Source of the DNA: Solirubrobacter deserti
Lineage (GTDB): Bacteria > Actinomycetota > Thermoleophilia > Solirubrobacterales > Solirubrobacteraceae
Length of the DNA: 63,575 nt
Direction of reading: 5' to 3'
Assembly: GCF_027587175.1 (NCBI RefSeq)
Contig: NZ_JAPCID010000025.1
Span: 1 to 63,575, forward strand
Positions 15,665 to 23,616 of this stretch are shown in pieces. Below the pieces are notes generated by a model, which saw nothing but the letters and a program-made list of their open reading frames with translations, was not told the origin of the DNA and made no database searches. Each line of letters starts with the position of its first letter. Within the stretch, counting starts at the first letter, position 1. The position numbers and the translations under genes were made by a program.

Positions 15665-17034
15665 GGACGTCGGTACTCCGCAAGCAGGCGCTGGAGCGCG
15701 TAGGCCGCGACGACGGCCGCGGCGGCGCCCCACAGGAAGGTATGTCCGCGAGTGAGGACCAGCACACCGCACATCGCGATCGAGGGCAGAAGGTCGGGCA
15801 GCAGGTTCCAGCCGGCGCCGGGCCAGCGGCGCACGCTCTCCCAGGTGAACAGGGCCGCGGTGGTGACGGCGCCGGCGACCGCGCCGATCGCGAGACCCTG
15901 CGTCTCGGCGGCCAGCGCGCCGGCCGTGACGCCGGCGACGGTGACCAGCGCCCCGGCGAGGCCGAGCTGGAGGCTTCGCGCGAACGCGCCGACGGCCTTC
16001 AGCGCGCCGGCCAGCAGCGTGGCGACGGCGAACGCGAAGCCGCCGCACAGCGTGTACGGGAGCAGCTCGATCGCGCGTTCGTAGCCGGACGGGACGGCCA
16101 GCTCGAGCAGCGCGGCGGGCGCGGTGATCGCGATCAGCGCCGCCGGCGCGCCGACGATCAGCAGCCGGCGCAGGCTCTGGCTGACCACGCGCCCGTCGTG
16201 CGCGTCGCGGCTCAGGCGCGGGAAGATCGCGACGGACAGCGCGACGCCGAGGAACAGCGGGGCACGCCCGACGGTCGCGGCGAGCGTGTAGGCGGCGAGG
16301 TCGGCGTCGCCGGTCAGCAGCATCGCCGCGAGCACGACGTCCAGGACGCCCATGCCGGTGATCAGCGCCTGCACCGACGTCATGCCGAGCGTGCCGCGCA
16401 GCAGGCCGTGGACCGGACGCGCCTGCGGGGCGGCCCGCAGGTCATGGCGCATCACGTAGGCCGCGGCGGCGAGGACGATCAACGCGCCCGCGCTCGCACC
16501 CGCGAAGGCGCCCGCCGGGCCCGCGCCCAGCTGCACGAAAGCGGCGCCGAAGGCGATCTTGCCCGCCACCTCGCCGAGCACGATCGCCGCGAGCAGCCCG
16601 AAGCGCTCGAGCCCCTGCGCCCAGCCGACCGTCACCGTCGAGAGGAAGACCGAGAGCGTCGCCACGCCCAGCGCCACGAGCGTCGCGGCGTCGGCGAACG
16701 GCAGCGCGAGCGCGCACACGAGCGCCGTGGCGACGACGCCCTGGGCGGCGTTGGCGGCGAACGAGAAGCGCAGCAGGAACGACCGCTGCTGCGGCGCGCG
16801 GCCGTCGCGGGCGATGGCCTGCGCGAGGACCCATGGCACGCCCGCCGCGGCGACGGTGCCCGCGATCAGCAGCAGCGCCTGGCCCGCGGCGAACGCGGCG
16901 AAGTCGGCGCCGGTGAGCAGCACCGTCAGGACCAGCGTGAACGCGTAGTTCAGCCCGGCGGCGCCGACGGTCCCCAGTGTCACCCACGCCTCGGCGCCGC
17001 GCGCGCGGACCGGGCTCACAGCAGCAGCGGCCAC
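15661..17034 (-). CDS. MOP-family polysaccharide flippase (Wzx-like)
   Basis: The 457-residue protein is almost entirely hydrophobic, with about 12-14 membrane segments in two halves, as in MATE/MVF/PST (MOP superfamily) transporters. Examples are LNYAFTLVLTVLLTGADFAAF, FLGVALSVAIFPRLSRDA and VPSGYERAIELLPYTLCGGFAFAVATLLAGALKA; the last is a typical second-half motif. These proteins flip lipid-linked oligosaccharides across the membrane. Its stop overlaps the next gene's start by four bases. In this operon it would export the glycan assembled by the two GT4 enzymes and the GT2. Confidence 0.87.
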   Translation of the reverse strand: MAAAAVSPVRARGAEAWVTLGTVGAAGLNYAFTLVLTVLLTGADFAAFAAGQALLLIAGTVAAAGVPWVLAQAIARDGRAPQQRSFLLRFSFAANAAQGVVATALVCALALPFADAATLVALGVATLSVFLSTVTVGWAQGLERFGLLAAIVLGEVAGKIAFGAAFVQLGAGPAGAFAGASAGALIVLAAAAYVMRHDLRAAPQARPVHGLLRGTLGMTSVQALITGMGVLDVVLAAMLLTGDADLAAYTLAATVGRAPLFLGVALSVAIFPRLSRDAHDGRVVSQSLRRLLIVGAPAALIAITAPAALLELAVPSGYERAIELLPYTLCGGFAFAVATLLAGALKAVGAFARSLQLGLAGALVTVAGVTAGALAAETQGLAIGAVAGAVTTAALFTWESVRRWPGAGWNLLPDLLPSIAMCGVLVLTRGHTFLWGAAAAVVAAYALQRLLAEYRRP

Positions 17035-17038
17035 AGCG

Positions 17039-18448
17039 TCAGACGACGACGAGGTCGTTGCCCAGCATGAAGTCGAGCGGACGCGCGACCTGCATCATCA
17101 CATCCTCCGGCGGGAGGCCGAGCCGGTGCAGGACGGCCGTCGCGGTCGTCTCGTCCGCACCCGGCAGCAGCACCGTGACGGCGCGCGCGTCCGCCGTCCA
17201 GCGGTCCGTCCGGCGGGCGACCCGCGCGACCTGCTCGAGGTCCACGCGATGGCGCGGGATCTCGATCCGGATGCCGACGTCGGAGCCCCCGCGCCGGTCG
17301 GCGCCGGCACGGCCGAGGCGATCGCGCTCGGCCAGCAGGCAGCGGGCGAGCAGGTCGGACGTCGTCAGCCACGAGAAGCCGGCCGCCCAGCGCTCGGCGC
17401 GCTCGGAGATCCGCGCGCGCCGCTCGGGGTCGCCCATGCGCTCGAGCGCCTGCACGAGGGCCGGCGCCAGCGCGCTGGGGTCGCGGACCAACCAGCCCGT
17501 CTCGTCGTGGCGGATCGAGTCGCGCACGCCGGGCACGTCGAGGCCCACGGCGGGCACGCCGAGCGCCGCGGCCTCGATCACGGTCAGGCCCCAGCCCTCC
17601 GACGTCGAGGTGATCGCGGTCGCCCACGCGTCCGCGACCAGACGGCGCCGCTCCTGCTCGGAGACGAAGCCGTGGAAGGTGACGATGTCATCGACGCCGA
17701 GCTCGGACGCGCGCTGCTCGAGTGCCGGGCGAGCCGGGCCGTCGCCGACGACGTCGAGGCGCACCCCGGGCAGCGCGGCGCGGACCTCGGGCAGCGCCTC
17801 GAGCAGGATCTCGACGCGCTTGTGCGGGACGAGGCGGCCGACGGACACGAGCCGCGGCGCGGCCGCGCGCTGCTGCGCCGGGCGGTCGGGGCGCTCGATC
17901 CCGCTCGGCGTGACGTGGATCGAGCCGCGCAGCTGCAGCACGCGGCGCGCGTCGGTGCGCGTGGACGGCGACACGACCGCGAACGCGCGGCGACCGTACA
18001 CGCGGCGCGTGAAGCGGCCCTCCAGCTGCCGTGCGAGCCAGGCCGCGGGCCGCGGGAGGTAGAGGCCGAACTGCTGCTGATGCACGTGGTGGATCACGCA
18101 CACGATCGGGGTCCGCTTGGCGGCCGCCAGCGGCGTGAAGAAGGGAATGCCGTTCTGGCAATCGATGACCGCGTCGATCGACTGGCGGCGGCGCAGGATC
18201 CACAGCAGCGCGCGCGGGTACACCGTCAGCGCGTTGCCGAGCCGGTGGATCCGGACGCCGTTCATCGTCTCCTGCGCGGCGTTGCCTTCCGAGCCCGCGG
18301 TCAGCAGGTCGACCTGCGCGCCGGCGCGCGCGAAGTGCTCGGCCACCTGATGGCAGAACACCTCCGCGCCGCCCTTGCTCGGGTGCTTGAGGTCACGCCA
18401 GTTGCAGACGACGACACGTGCGCCGTCGAACCTGTCGAGCGCCGTCAT
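17039..18448 (-). CDS. GT4-family glycosyltransferase
   Basis: The 469-residue protein starts at ATG 18448 (MTALDRFDGARVVVCNWRDLKHPSKGG). The N-terminal Rossmann domain has DLKHPSKGGAEVF and IHHVHQQQFG. The donor domain has LVSVGRLVPHKRVEILLEAL, LDVVGDGPARP and the E-x7-E region TSTSEGWGLTVIEAAALGVP. About 100 extra C-terminal residues (after WLTTSDLLARCL) form an alpha/beta add-on not usual for GT4. An ATGA overlap joins it to the GT2 gene upstream. It probably extends the lipid-linked glycan; its sugar is unknown. Confidence 0.88.
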   Translation of the reverse strand: MTALDRFDGARVVVCNWRDLKHPSKGGAEVFCHQVAEHFARAGAQVDLLTAGSEGNAAQETMNGVRIHRLGNALTVYPRALLWILRRRQSIDAVIDCQNGIPFFTPLAAAKRTPIVCVIHHVHQQQFGLYLPRPAAWLARQLEGRFTRRVYGRRAFAVVSPSTRTDARRVLQLRGSIHVTPSGIERPDRPAQQRAAAPRLVSVGRLVPHKRVEILLEALPEVRAALPGVRLDVVGDGPARPALEQRASELGVDDIVTFHGFVSEQERRRLVADAWATAITSTSEGWGLTVIEAAALGVPAVGLDVPGVRDSIRHDETGWLVRDPSALAPALVQALERMGDPERRARISERAERWAAGFSWLTTSDLLARCLLAERDRLGRAGADRRGGSDVGIRIEIPRHRVDLEQVARVARRTDRWTADARAVTVLLPGADETTATAVLHRLGLPPEDVMMQVARPLDFMLGNDLVVV

Positions 18449-19266
18449 GCCGGAAGGGTGGCCAGGCGGGAGCGGACGTTCATCAGCTCGCGGACCGCCC
18501 GCGGGCCGTCGACGAACGGGTTCAGCGAGGAGCCGTCGATATCCGTCCAGGCGACGGGGACCTCGGTGATGGTCAGGCCGTCGCGACGCGCCAGCGCGAG
18601 GATCTCGACGTCGAACGCGAAGCCGCTGGCCTCCGAGCGCGCGAACAGCGCCTTCGCCGCGTCGGCGTCGAAGAACTTGAACCCGCACTGCGTGTCGGCG
18701 ATCCCGTCCACGACCAGCCCGGCGAGGCTCCGGAAGACCATGCCGCCTAAGCGGCGGACCACGGGCTGCGCGGTGACGTAGGACGCGCCCGCGACGCGGC
18801 GCGAGGCGATGACGATCGGGTGGCCGGCGGCCAGCAGCTCGACGACCGGGCCGATCGTCTCGATCGGCGTGGCCAGGTCGGCGTCGCAGAAGCCGATCCA
18901 GCGCGCCCGCGTGCTGACCATGGCGCGGCGGATGGCCGCGCCCTTGCCCTTGTTCGCGCACGCGATGACCCGGATCGGCACGCGCGTGGTCGCGATCTCG
19001 TCGATGCGATCGAGCGTGCGATCGGCGCAGCCGTTGTCGACGACCACGACGCACGAGTGCAGCGGCTGCCGCTCGAGGTAGGCGACGAGCGCTTCCAGCG
19101 TCTCGGCGATCCGCGCCTCTTCGTTGTAGACGGGCACGACGACTTCGAGATCCACCTGCTCCCGCGGGCTCCGGCTGCACGCCACCCGCCCGGCCCGCCC
19201 CGTCTGTGCTGCTCTACCGCTCGCGCGAAAGCGCGGCGTCTTGGGGAGCATCATGCTCTCCGACAT
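18445..19266 (-). CDS. GT2 family, dolichyl/polyprenyl-phosphate hexosyltransferase-like
   Basis: The 273-residue protein starts at ATG 19266, with GGAGG six bases upstream. A GT2 fold begins VDLEVVVPVYNEEARIAETLEAL. It has the nucleotide-sugar region VVVDNGCADRT, the NKGKGAAIRRAM loop and WIGFCDADLATPIE, which holds the metal-binding DAD. The sequence ADTQCGFKFFDADAAKALF is characteristic of ALG5/DPM1-like polyprenyl-phosphate glucosyl or mannosyl transferases. It would make the lipid-phosphate sugar used by the GT39-like enzyme. It is the first gene of the leftward glycan operon. The 79-residue longer reading upstream is rejected for lack of homology and of a binding site. Confidence 0.9.
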   Translation of the reverse strand: MSESMMLPKTPRFRASGRAAQTGRAGRVACSRSPREQVDLEVVVPVYNEEARIAETLEALVAYLERQPLHSCVVVVDNGCADRTLDRIDEIATTRVPIRVIACANKGKGAAIRRAMVSTRARWIGFCDADLATPIETIGPVVELLAAGHPIVIASRRVAGASYVTAQPVVRRLGGMVFRSLAGLVVDGIADTQCGFKFFDADAAKALFARSEASGFAFDVEILALARRDGLTITEVPVAWTDIDGSSLNPFVDGPRAVRELMNVRSRLATLPA

Positions 19267-19644
19267 CAAAGTCCTCCGAGAGTTCCTACGCGTGTGTGTC
19301 CGCGCGAGCCGGCTCTCCTCCAAGAGCGGTCCCCCGAGCTCGCGAGGTCCATCGCCAGGCAGGCTAGGTGTGCGTTTCGGAGGGCGTGATCGGCCGTTCG
19401 TCCAATCGTCGGCTTTCCTGGTCATCGGTTCAGGTTTGACCTGACGACCGGCTAGGGTCGTGGCGCGTTTGCAGGCAGGCTGGAACGCAATGGTCGACAC
19501 CAACCGTGCTGGCGTCAGCCAGCCGGAAAGGAGTGTTTCGACGCGGCGGTACAGTGCTCGTGAGGGCTAGGTGGTGCGGTTCGGTCTTTGGACGGGGCAC
19601 CCCAACCGGACTTCGGTTTCTTGCGATGCAACCTGGAGTCTCGA
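19267..19644. promoter_or_regulatory. Divergent intergenic region with an inverted repeat
   Basis: This 378-bp gap separates the leftward glycan operon from the rightward STAS gene and must hold both promoters. The clearest feature is the inverted repeat TCAGGT-TTG-ACCTGA at 19430-19444, lying in a slightly extended CGG/CCG frame. I could not identify a well-spaced -35/-10 pair for either direction and see no convincing small gene. Confidence 0.4.
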
Positions 19645-20433
19645 ATGTCTTCTCACAGTGCGTCCGATGGGCCCGGGGGACCGACAGGCTTCGTCTGCGA
19701 TTGGTCGCCGACCGGGATGGACGCCGCGACCGTTCGTGCTGCCGGGAGGTTGGACTCGGTCACCGCGCCGCAGCTGCGGCTGGTCCTGGACGCGGCGCTC
19801 CAGCACGCGCGACTCGTAGCGATCAACCTGCGCGAAGTGTCGTTCGTCGACAGCACTGGGCGGCGCCTGCTGGTCGACGCGACGCGCCGGGCGCACAAGA
19901 GGGGGTCGCGGCTGGTGGTGATGGACGCGTCAGCGGAGGTTGAACGCTCGTTCGCCTTGGCCGAGACCCGCGCACTCCTCGACGTGCTGCCAGGTGCTCT
20001 CGGCAGCACACCGAACGTCGCCCGCGAGCCGATCGATGGGGTTGATCCGCTCAGGAACCCCGTCAATGCCCGGATCGTCACCGCTCGGGTGATGGACACA
20101 GATGCTCGTGCACTGTGGACGCACGGTGCGGACGGCACGATCCGACGAGCATGGGCGCCTGATGCGTTTGACGGGACGCTGATGCCCCCGGGCGCCAGAG
20201 TTGAGATCTATCTCGATCAGCACGGCGCCGTCAACGGCTGGTGGCACACAAGCTCCAGACTGGCGATCAATCAGCGCCATCTGGCCGCCGTCGATGGCGG
20301 CCCGGAATTCGCCACAGGGGCGCTCGTCTGTCAAGGCTCGTGCGAACTCCTTTGGCAGGCGCCGGCCGCCGCGCAAGTACTCGGCCACGACGAGCGATGC
20401 CTGACCTGCGCAGGCCCTCTTGCCCTTGCCTGA
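19645..20433 (+). CDS. STAS-domain (anti-anti-sigma-like) protein with C-terminal cysteine motif
   Basis: The 262-residue protein starts at ATG 19645 (GGAG upstream). Residues about 20-115 form a STAS domain: TVRAAGRLDSVTAPQLRLVLDAAL, then VAINLREVSFVDSTGRRLLVDA, where the DST serine is the site normally phosphorylated by an anti-sigma kinase. The C-terminal 130 residues are not a family I know. They contain two cysteine pairs (LVCQGSCELLW and RCLTCAGP) that could bind zinc. The role is probably partner switching in stress control. The gene overlaps the next one, suggesting coupling. No cognate kinase is in view. Confidence 0.82.
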   Translation: MSSHSASDGPGGPTGFVCDWSPTGMDAATVRAAGRLDSVTAPQLRLVLDAALQHARLVAINLREVSFVDSTGRRLLVDATRRAHKRGSRLVVMDASAEVERSFALAETRALLDVLPGALGSTPNVAREPIDGVDPLRNPVNARIVTARVMDTDARALWTHGADGTIRRAWAPDAFDGTLMPPGARVEIYLDQHGAVNGWWHTSSRLAINQRHLAAVDGGPEFATGALVCQGSCELLWQAPAAAQVLGHDERCLTCAGPLALA

Positions 20434-20836
20434 CTCTCGCACCCCGCTCTCCGGCGAGCAGTTGCTGGACGCCGCCTCTGACGCCATCCTGAGCCTACAT
20501 GTGCGCGAGCACGGATACCTTCCGGCTACCGCCGAGACCGTCATGCTCGGCGAGGATCTGCTGGCGTGCACCATGGCCGGAACCTACGGGGACCCGGGCG
20601 ACCCGTTGGCTGACTTCGGGCGAACCGCAGAGCTGCGCCGTACCGACGAGAACCTCAAACGCAACGCCGACCACACCTACGTCGACATCATTCAGCGCCT
20701 CTCCGGACGGACCGTCCTGGCATTTCTTCTCAACTACGATGCCGGACCTCACCGCTGGGTCGCGCTGTTCTGGCTCGCACCCTCAACGCCCAAGGGCCCC
20801 GGCGCGTCGTCTGTCTCCACCGACGGCCCTCGTTAG
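20420..20836 (+). CDS. DUF2294-like protein
   Basis: The 138-residue reading starts at TTG 20420, inside the end of the STAS gene. It matches the pattern of DUF2294 (Na-translocating-decarboxylase-adjacent) proteins: a small alpha/beta domain with REHGYLPATAETVMLGEDLLACTM, an acidic helix, and IIQRLSGRTVLAFLLNYD near the end. The biochemical role of this family is not established. The TTG start is uncertain, but no better in-frame start keeps the conserved first helix. Overlap with the STAS gene suggests both respond to the same cue. Confidence 0.7.
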   Translation: MPLPDSRTPLSGEQLLDAASDAILSLHVREHGYLPATAETVMLGEDLLACTMAGTYGDPGDPLADFGRTAELRRTDENLKRNADHTYVDIIQRLSGRTVLAFLLNYDAGPHRWVALFWLAPSTPKGPGASSVSTDGPR

Positions 20837-20944
20837 GGCACGGCGGCACCGTCGCAACGACCCACCGCCACGTCACTCGGGCGGCTGCGCGCACTGCGGT
20901 CGGCGCCGCACCGAGCGGTCGCGGACGCCTGTCCAGCCTCCGCG

Positions 20945-21220
20945 TCAAGGGCCGTCGAAGTCGATCCGTCGCTGGCGCTCCGCGTCCTGTGCAGCGACAG
21001 TCTCGCGGATCTGCCGCGAGATTCGGTCGAACTGGTCCGCGGTTTGTCGATGCGTCAGGTGGGGGCGCACTCGGAGCGCCCGGAGGCCGACGAGCTCGGA
21101 GAGGTCGGTGACCGCCTCGAGCTCGTCGCCGCAACCGGGACACAGATCGGCCGCGCGGCCGCTTGCGACGTTGTCGTGCCAGACACGGGACCGGCAGTGC
21201 AGGCACTTCGAGTGCGGCAT
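20945..21220 (-). CDS. Small zinc-ribbon protein
   Basis: The 91-residue protein starts at ATG 21220 (MPHSKCLHCRSRVWHDNV). It has two Cys-x2-Cys pairs about 20 residues apart (CLHC and CPGC), typical of a zinc ribbon, then VTDLSELVGLRALRVR and a charged helix DRISRQIRETVAAQDAERQRRI. It may bind nucleic acid or a protein partner. Its ATG shares one base with the TGA of the upstream gene (TGATG), so translation is coupled to a second cysteine-rich protein. I recall similar short proteins in Solirubrobacterales but cannot assign a function. Confidence 0.72.
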   Translation of the reverse strand: MPHSKCLHCRSRVWHDNVASGRAADLCPGCGDELEAVTDLSELVGLRALRVRPHLTHRQTADQFDRISRQIRETVAAQDAERQRRIDFDGP

Positions 21221-21468
21221 CAGGCGCTGGTTCTCGGCGTCCGCACCCCGGACTCCCGCGTTGCGGGCCGCCGATCGCGGCGGACACCGTCGGCGCGTCT
21301 GCGAGCTCGCGTGCTGAGGACGTGCATCGTGCTTTCTTGCAGGGACCGGCGCTGCGTCCCCGCGGCTGCTCGTGGGCTGGCGGCATGGCAGCGCCAGCAG
21401 TCGTCCGACTGTCGGGCCATGGGGGCACGACATCCGTCGCACAAGCGCGGTTCGTGTCGGTCAAGCAT
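21220..21468 (-). CDS. Small cysteine-motif protein coupled to the zinc-ribbon gene
   Basis: The 82-residue protein starts at ATG 21468, five bases after AGGAG. Its N-terminus, MLDRHEPRLCDGCRAPMARQ followed by SDDCWRCHA, has two Cys-x2-Cys pairs suited to zinc binding. The remainder is basic and low in recognisable structure, rich in Arg. A strong binding site and TGATG coupling to the next zinc ribbon support it as a real gene. Function is unknown. Confidence 0.6.
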   Translation of the reverse strand: MLDRHEPRLCDGCRAPMARQSDDCWRCHAASPRAAAGTQRRSLQESTMHVLSTRARRRADGVRRDRRPATRESGVRTPRTSA

Positions 21469-22249
21469 CGGTGCTCCTATCTGAGCTCCTTCAGATTGAC
21501 GCGAGACGCAGCGGGCGAAGGGGCGGTCCCAGAGCGTCCCACGAGCTTAGGCGTCCCAGCTTTCGCGCGGGTAAGCGCCTGACAGGGACCTAGTTCGCCC
21601 AAGATACGCTCGGTGCCGTCCAAGAGCCTGAGGGACGAATCGTCTGGACCCGAGCGACGCCCCGCCCCGTCCTTACGCCTCAACGTCGGATCAGTTCGCC
21701 GAGTCGCATGAGCACATGCGCAATACGGCCAGCCGGCGGGCCCCGATGCAGTAGTTCGGGCCTTGCCGTGGAAGCCTCCGCGGCATTGCAGACGACTCCG
21801 CCCAGCAAGCAACGAAATCGCCCGGGCGGCCGCCGTCCGCCGGCGGAGACCAAGGACGCCTAGTCGGTCGGTCGGTGAGGCCGTCGAACGCGCCCGCCGC
21901 GAGTTGAGCGACCTGCGCCGCAAGAGCACCGATGACGTCTGAAAGCAACATCACGGGCCCACGTGGCCACAGCCAGCAAGATCCCTACGGGTGGATCCGT
22001 GGGTCCTGCGCATGGGGATGCCGATGGAGGAGGTCGGTACCGCGCCGGCGGGCGCCGGGCTCCCGCGCGACGAATGGACTGACACGCGTGTGCAGACCCG
22101 CGTGCTCACCGTCGCTGCCGGCGCCGATCTCGAGTTTCACCGCGACGACGTCGGAGAGCCGATGCTGAGGCCGCTTTCAATAGGATCGCCGACCAGGCTG
22201 CCGAGCAGGCCCGAGAGGAGTGGGCCGGTCGAGTGCGAGGCGCGGCGGC
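21469..22249. other. Gene-poor stretch, probably degenerate
   Basis: About 780 bp without a convincing gene. Short frames on both strands lack ribosome binding sites and have shadow-like composition. A plus-strand run ending near 21950 (VERARRELSDLRRKSTDDV, then stop) and another at 22005-22200 look like broken remnants. This fits the edge of an old integration site next to the decayed integrase. Confidence 0.5.
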
Positions 22250-23325
22250 ATGACTCGTCAGCGGGGGCAGATCTACCGGCAGCCGAGCGGGCTGTGGGCG
22301 ATACGCTACCCCGACGCCTAGGCCAACCGCCCGCAGCTGACGGGCTACCGGACCAAGGCGGAGGCGCGTCAGGTCCTCGAGGAGCTGCTGCGCGAGGTGC
22401 GGCTCGGTGCTTCCTACCGGCCGAACGCGAGGCTGCGGCAGCTCTACGAGGCGTACCTGGAGCAGTACGACGTGGCGCCGTCGACGGTGGCGTTCCTGAA
22501 GGACAACATGAAGCCCGCGCTCGCGACGTTCGGTGATCAGTCGGTGCGCGATCTGCGGGTCGACAAGATCGCGGCGTGGCGCAAAGGCCTGCCGGAGGGC
22601 AAGCGGTACCGGTCTCTCAGGAGTCTGCGTCAGGTGCTCGCCGGGGGTGTGCGTTGGAAGTGGCTGGAGGACAACCCGGCGGCGCTGATCAAGAATCCCG
22701 AGCCCTGGCCGGGCGAGATCGATCCGTTCGAGAGCTGGGCGGAGATCGACGCGATCTTCGACGAGGTGGGCGGCGCGTTGGTCCAGTTCCTGTGCGGGAC
22801 CGGGGTCCGGCCCGAGGAGGCGTTCGGCGGTGAGTGGCGCGACGTCGACCTCGAGCGCCGCATGTCCGGGTGCAGCGCGCGTATTCGAAGGGCCGGCTGA
22901 AGGACTTCGCGAAGACGGCCGGCTCGACGCGGGCCGTGCCGCTCCGAGCGCGAACGGTGGCTGCGCTGGAGCAGATGCCCGGCAAGCGCCGCGGCATCCT
23001 CTTCCCCGCGCCCGAGGGCGGCAGGATCGACATCAACAACTGGCGCAACCGCTCTTGGACGCCGAGTCTGGAGGCCGCGGGCGTCAAGCATCGGCGGATC
23101 TACGACCTGCGGCACACGTACGCGACGTGGTCGCTGGCGGCTGGGATCGACATCTTCACGCTGGCTCGCCGGATGGGTACGAGCGTGAAGATGATCGACC
23201 GCACGTACGGCCACCTGGTGGCCGGCGCGGACGCCTACGAGCGCGAACTGCTGGACGCGTTTGATGCCGTTCCTGAGCGGCTTGGACGCTATTCGGACGC
23301 GGAGGCCGAGCAGGATGCGGCGTGA
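22250..23325 (+). pseudogene. Tyrosine-recombinase integrase, disrupted by a stop and a frameshift
   Basis: Reading from ATG 22250, the first 23 codons (MTRQRGQIYRQPSGLWAIRY...) match an Arm-type N-terminus and are interrupted by an in-frame TAG at 22319. The same frame then continues with the SAM-like core domain (LYEAYLEQYDVAPSTVAFLK) and FLCGTGVRPEEAFGGEW, which holds the first catalytic Arg. Near 22860 one base appears lost and the frame moves by one. The catalytic domain resumes as YDLRHTYATWSLAAG, a MGTS box and the nucleophile Tyr in DRTYGHLV. A phage or ICE integrase is the clear ancestor. It ends 17 bp before a tRNA terminator, so it probably once used the same site. Confidence 0.88.
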
Positions 23326-23342
23326 ATCCGAGCCCAGGAACG

Positions 23343-23367
23343 AAAAAAGCCCTGCAGATGCAGGGCT
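23343..23367 (-). terminator. Intrinsic terminator of the tRNA-Asp locus
   Basis: A 9-bp perfect stem AGCCCTGCA/TGCAGGGCT (23348-23356 with 23359-23367) is followed on the minus strand by six Ts (23348-23343). It lies 11 bp beyond the 3' end of the tRNA fragment and is the expected native terminator of that tRNA gene. On the plus strand it may also serve the disrupted integrase. Confidence 0.88.
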
Positions 23368-23378
23368 CTTCGTTGCGA

Positions 23379-23420
23379 CGGGAGCGACGGGGCTCGAACC
23401 CGCGACCTCCGGCGTGACAG
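23379..23420 (-). other. 3' half of tRNA-Asp(GUC); probable attR-type attachment site
   Basis: On the minus strand this 42-nt piece begins with the anticodon loop CTGTCAC (anticodon GTC). It continues through the 3' anticodon stem, variable loop AGGTC, the T-arm with GGTTCGAGC, and the 3' acceptor strand CGCTCCC plus discriminator G, matching the 3' half of a tRNA-Asp. The sequence further 5' (above 23420) does not form a D-arm or the matching stems, so no full tRNA is present. Tyrosine integrases often insert at tRNA 3' ends and leave such a copy. The native terminator to the left and an integrase/excisionase pair to the right place the element to the right. Confidence 0.82.
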
Positions 23421-23616
23421 AGTCGCGGCTACGGGCTCGAAACGCCTGCAAAGGGCGTCATTGAAGATCCGTGGCCTCATGCCTGCGTCACCTTTCTGCG
23501 CGCCCGCACGGCGCCGCAACCGTGCGCAACGGTCGCGTCGGGCTTCCTCAAGCGGGCGCAGGACTCGAGCGAGGAACGAAGCACCGTGCTGATTCTGTCC
23601 TGCCGAGCAGACGGAC

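Noticed and set aside
14546-16048. 500-residue version of the first GT4 gene
   Set aside because: The extra 128 N-terminal residues lie in the flippase gene and lack homology. The ATG at 15664 begins exactly at the conserved first strand.
21477-21929. 150-residue minus-strand frame in the gene-poor stretch
   Set aside because: Arg/Ser-rich shadow-like composition, no ribosome binding site and no recognisable domain.
23341-23480. A complete tRNA gene at the tRNA-Asp fragment
   Set aside because: No D-arm, 5' acceptor strand or 5' anticodon-stem strand can be found above 23420, so only the 3' half is present.
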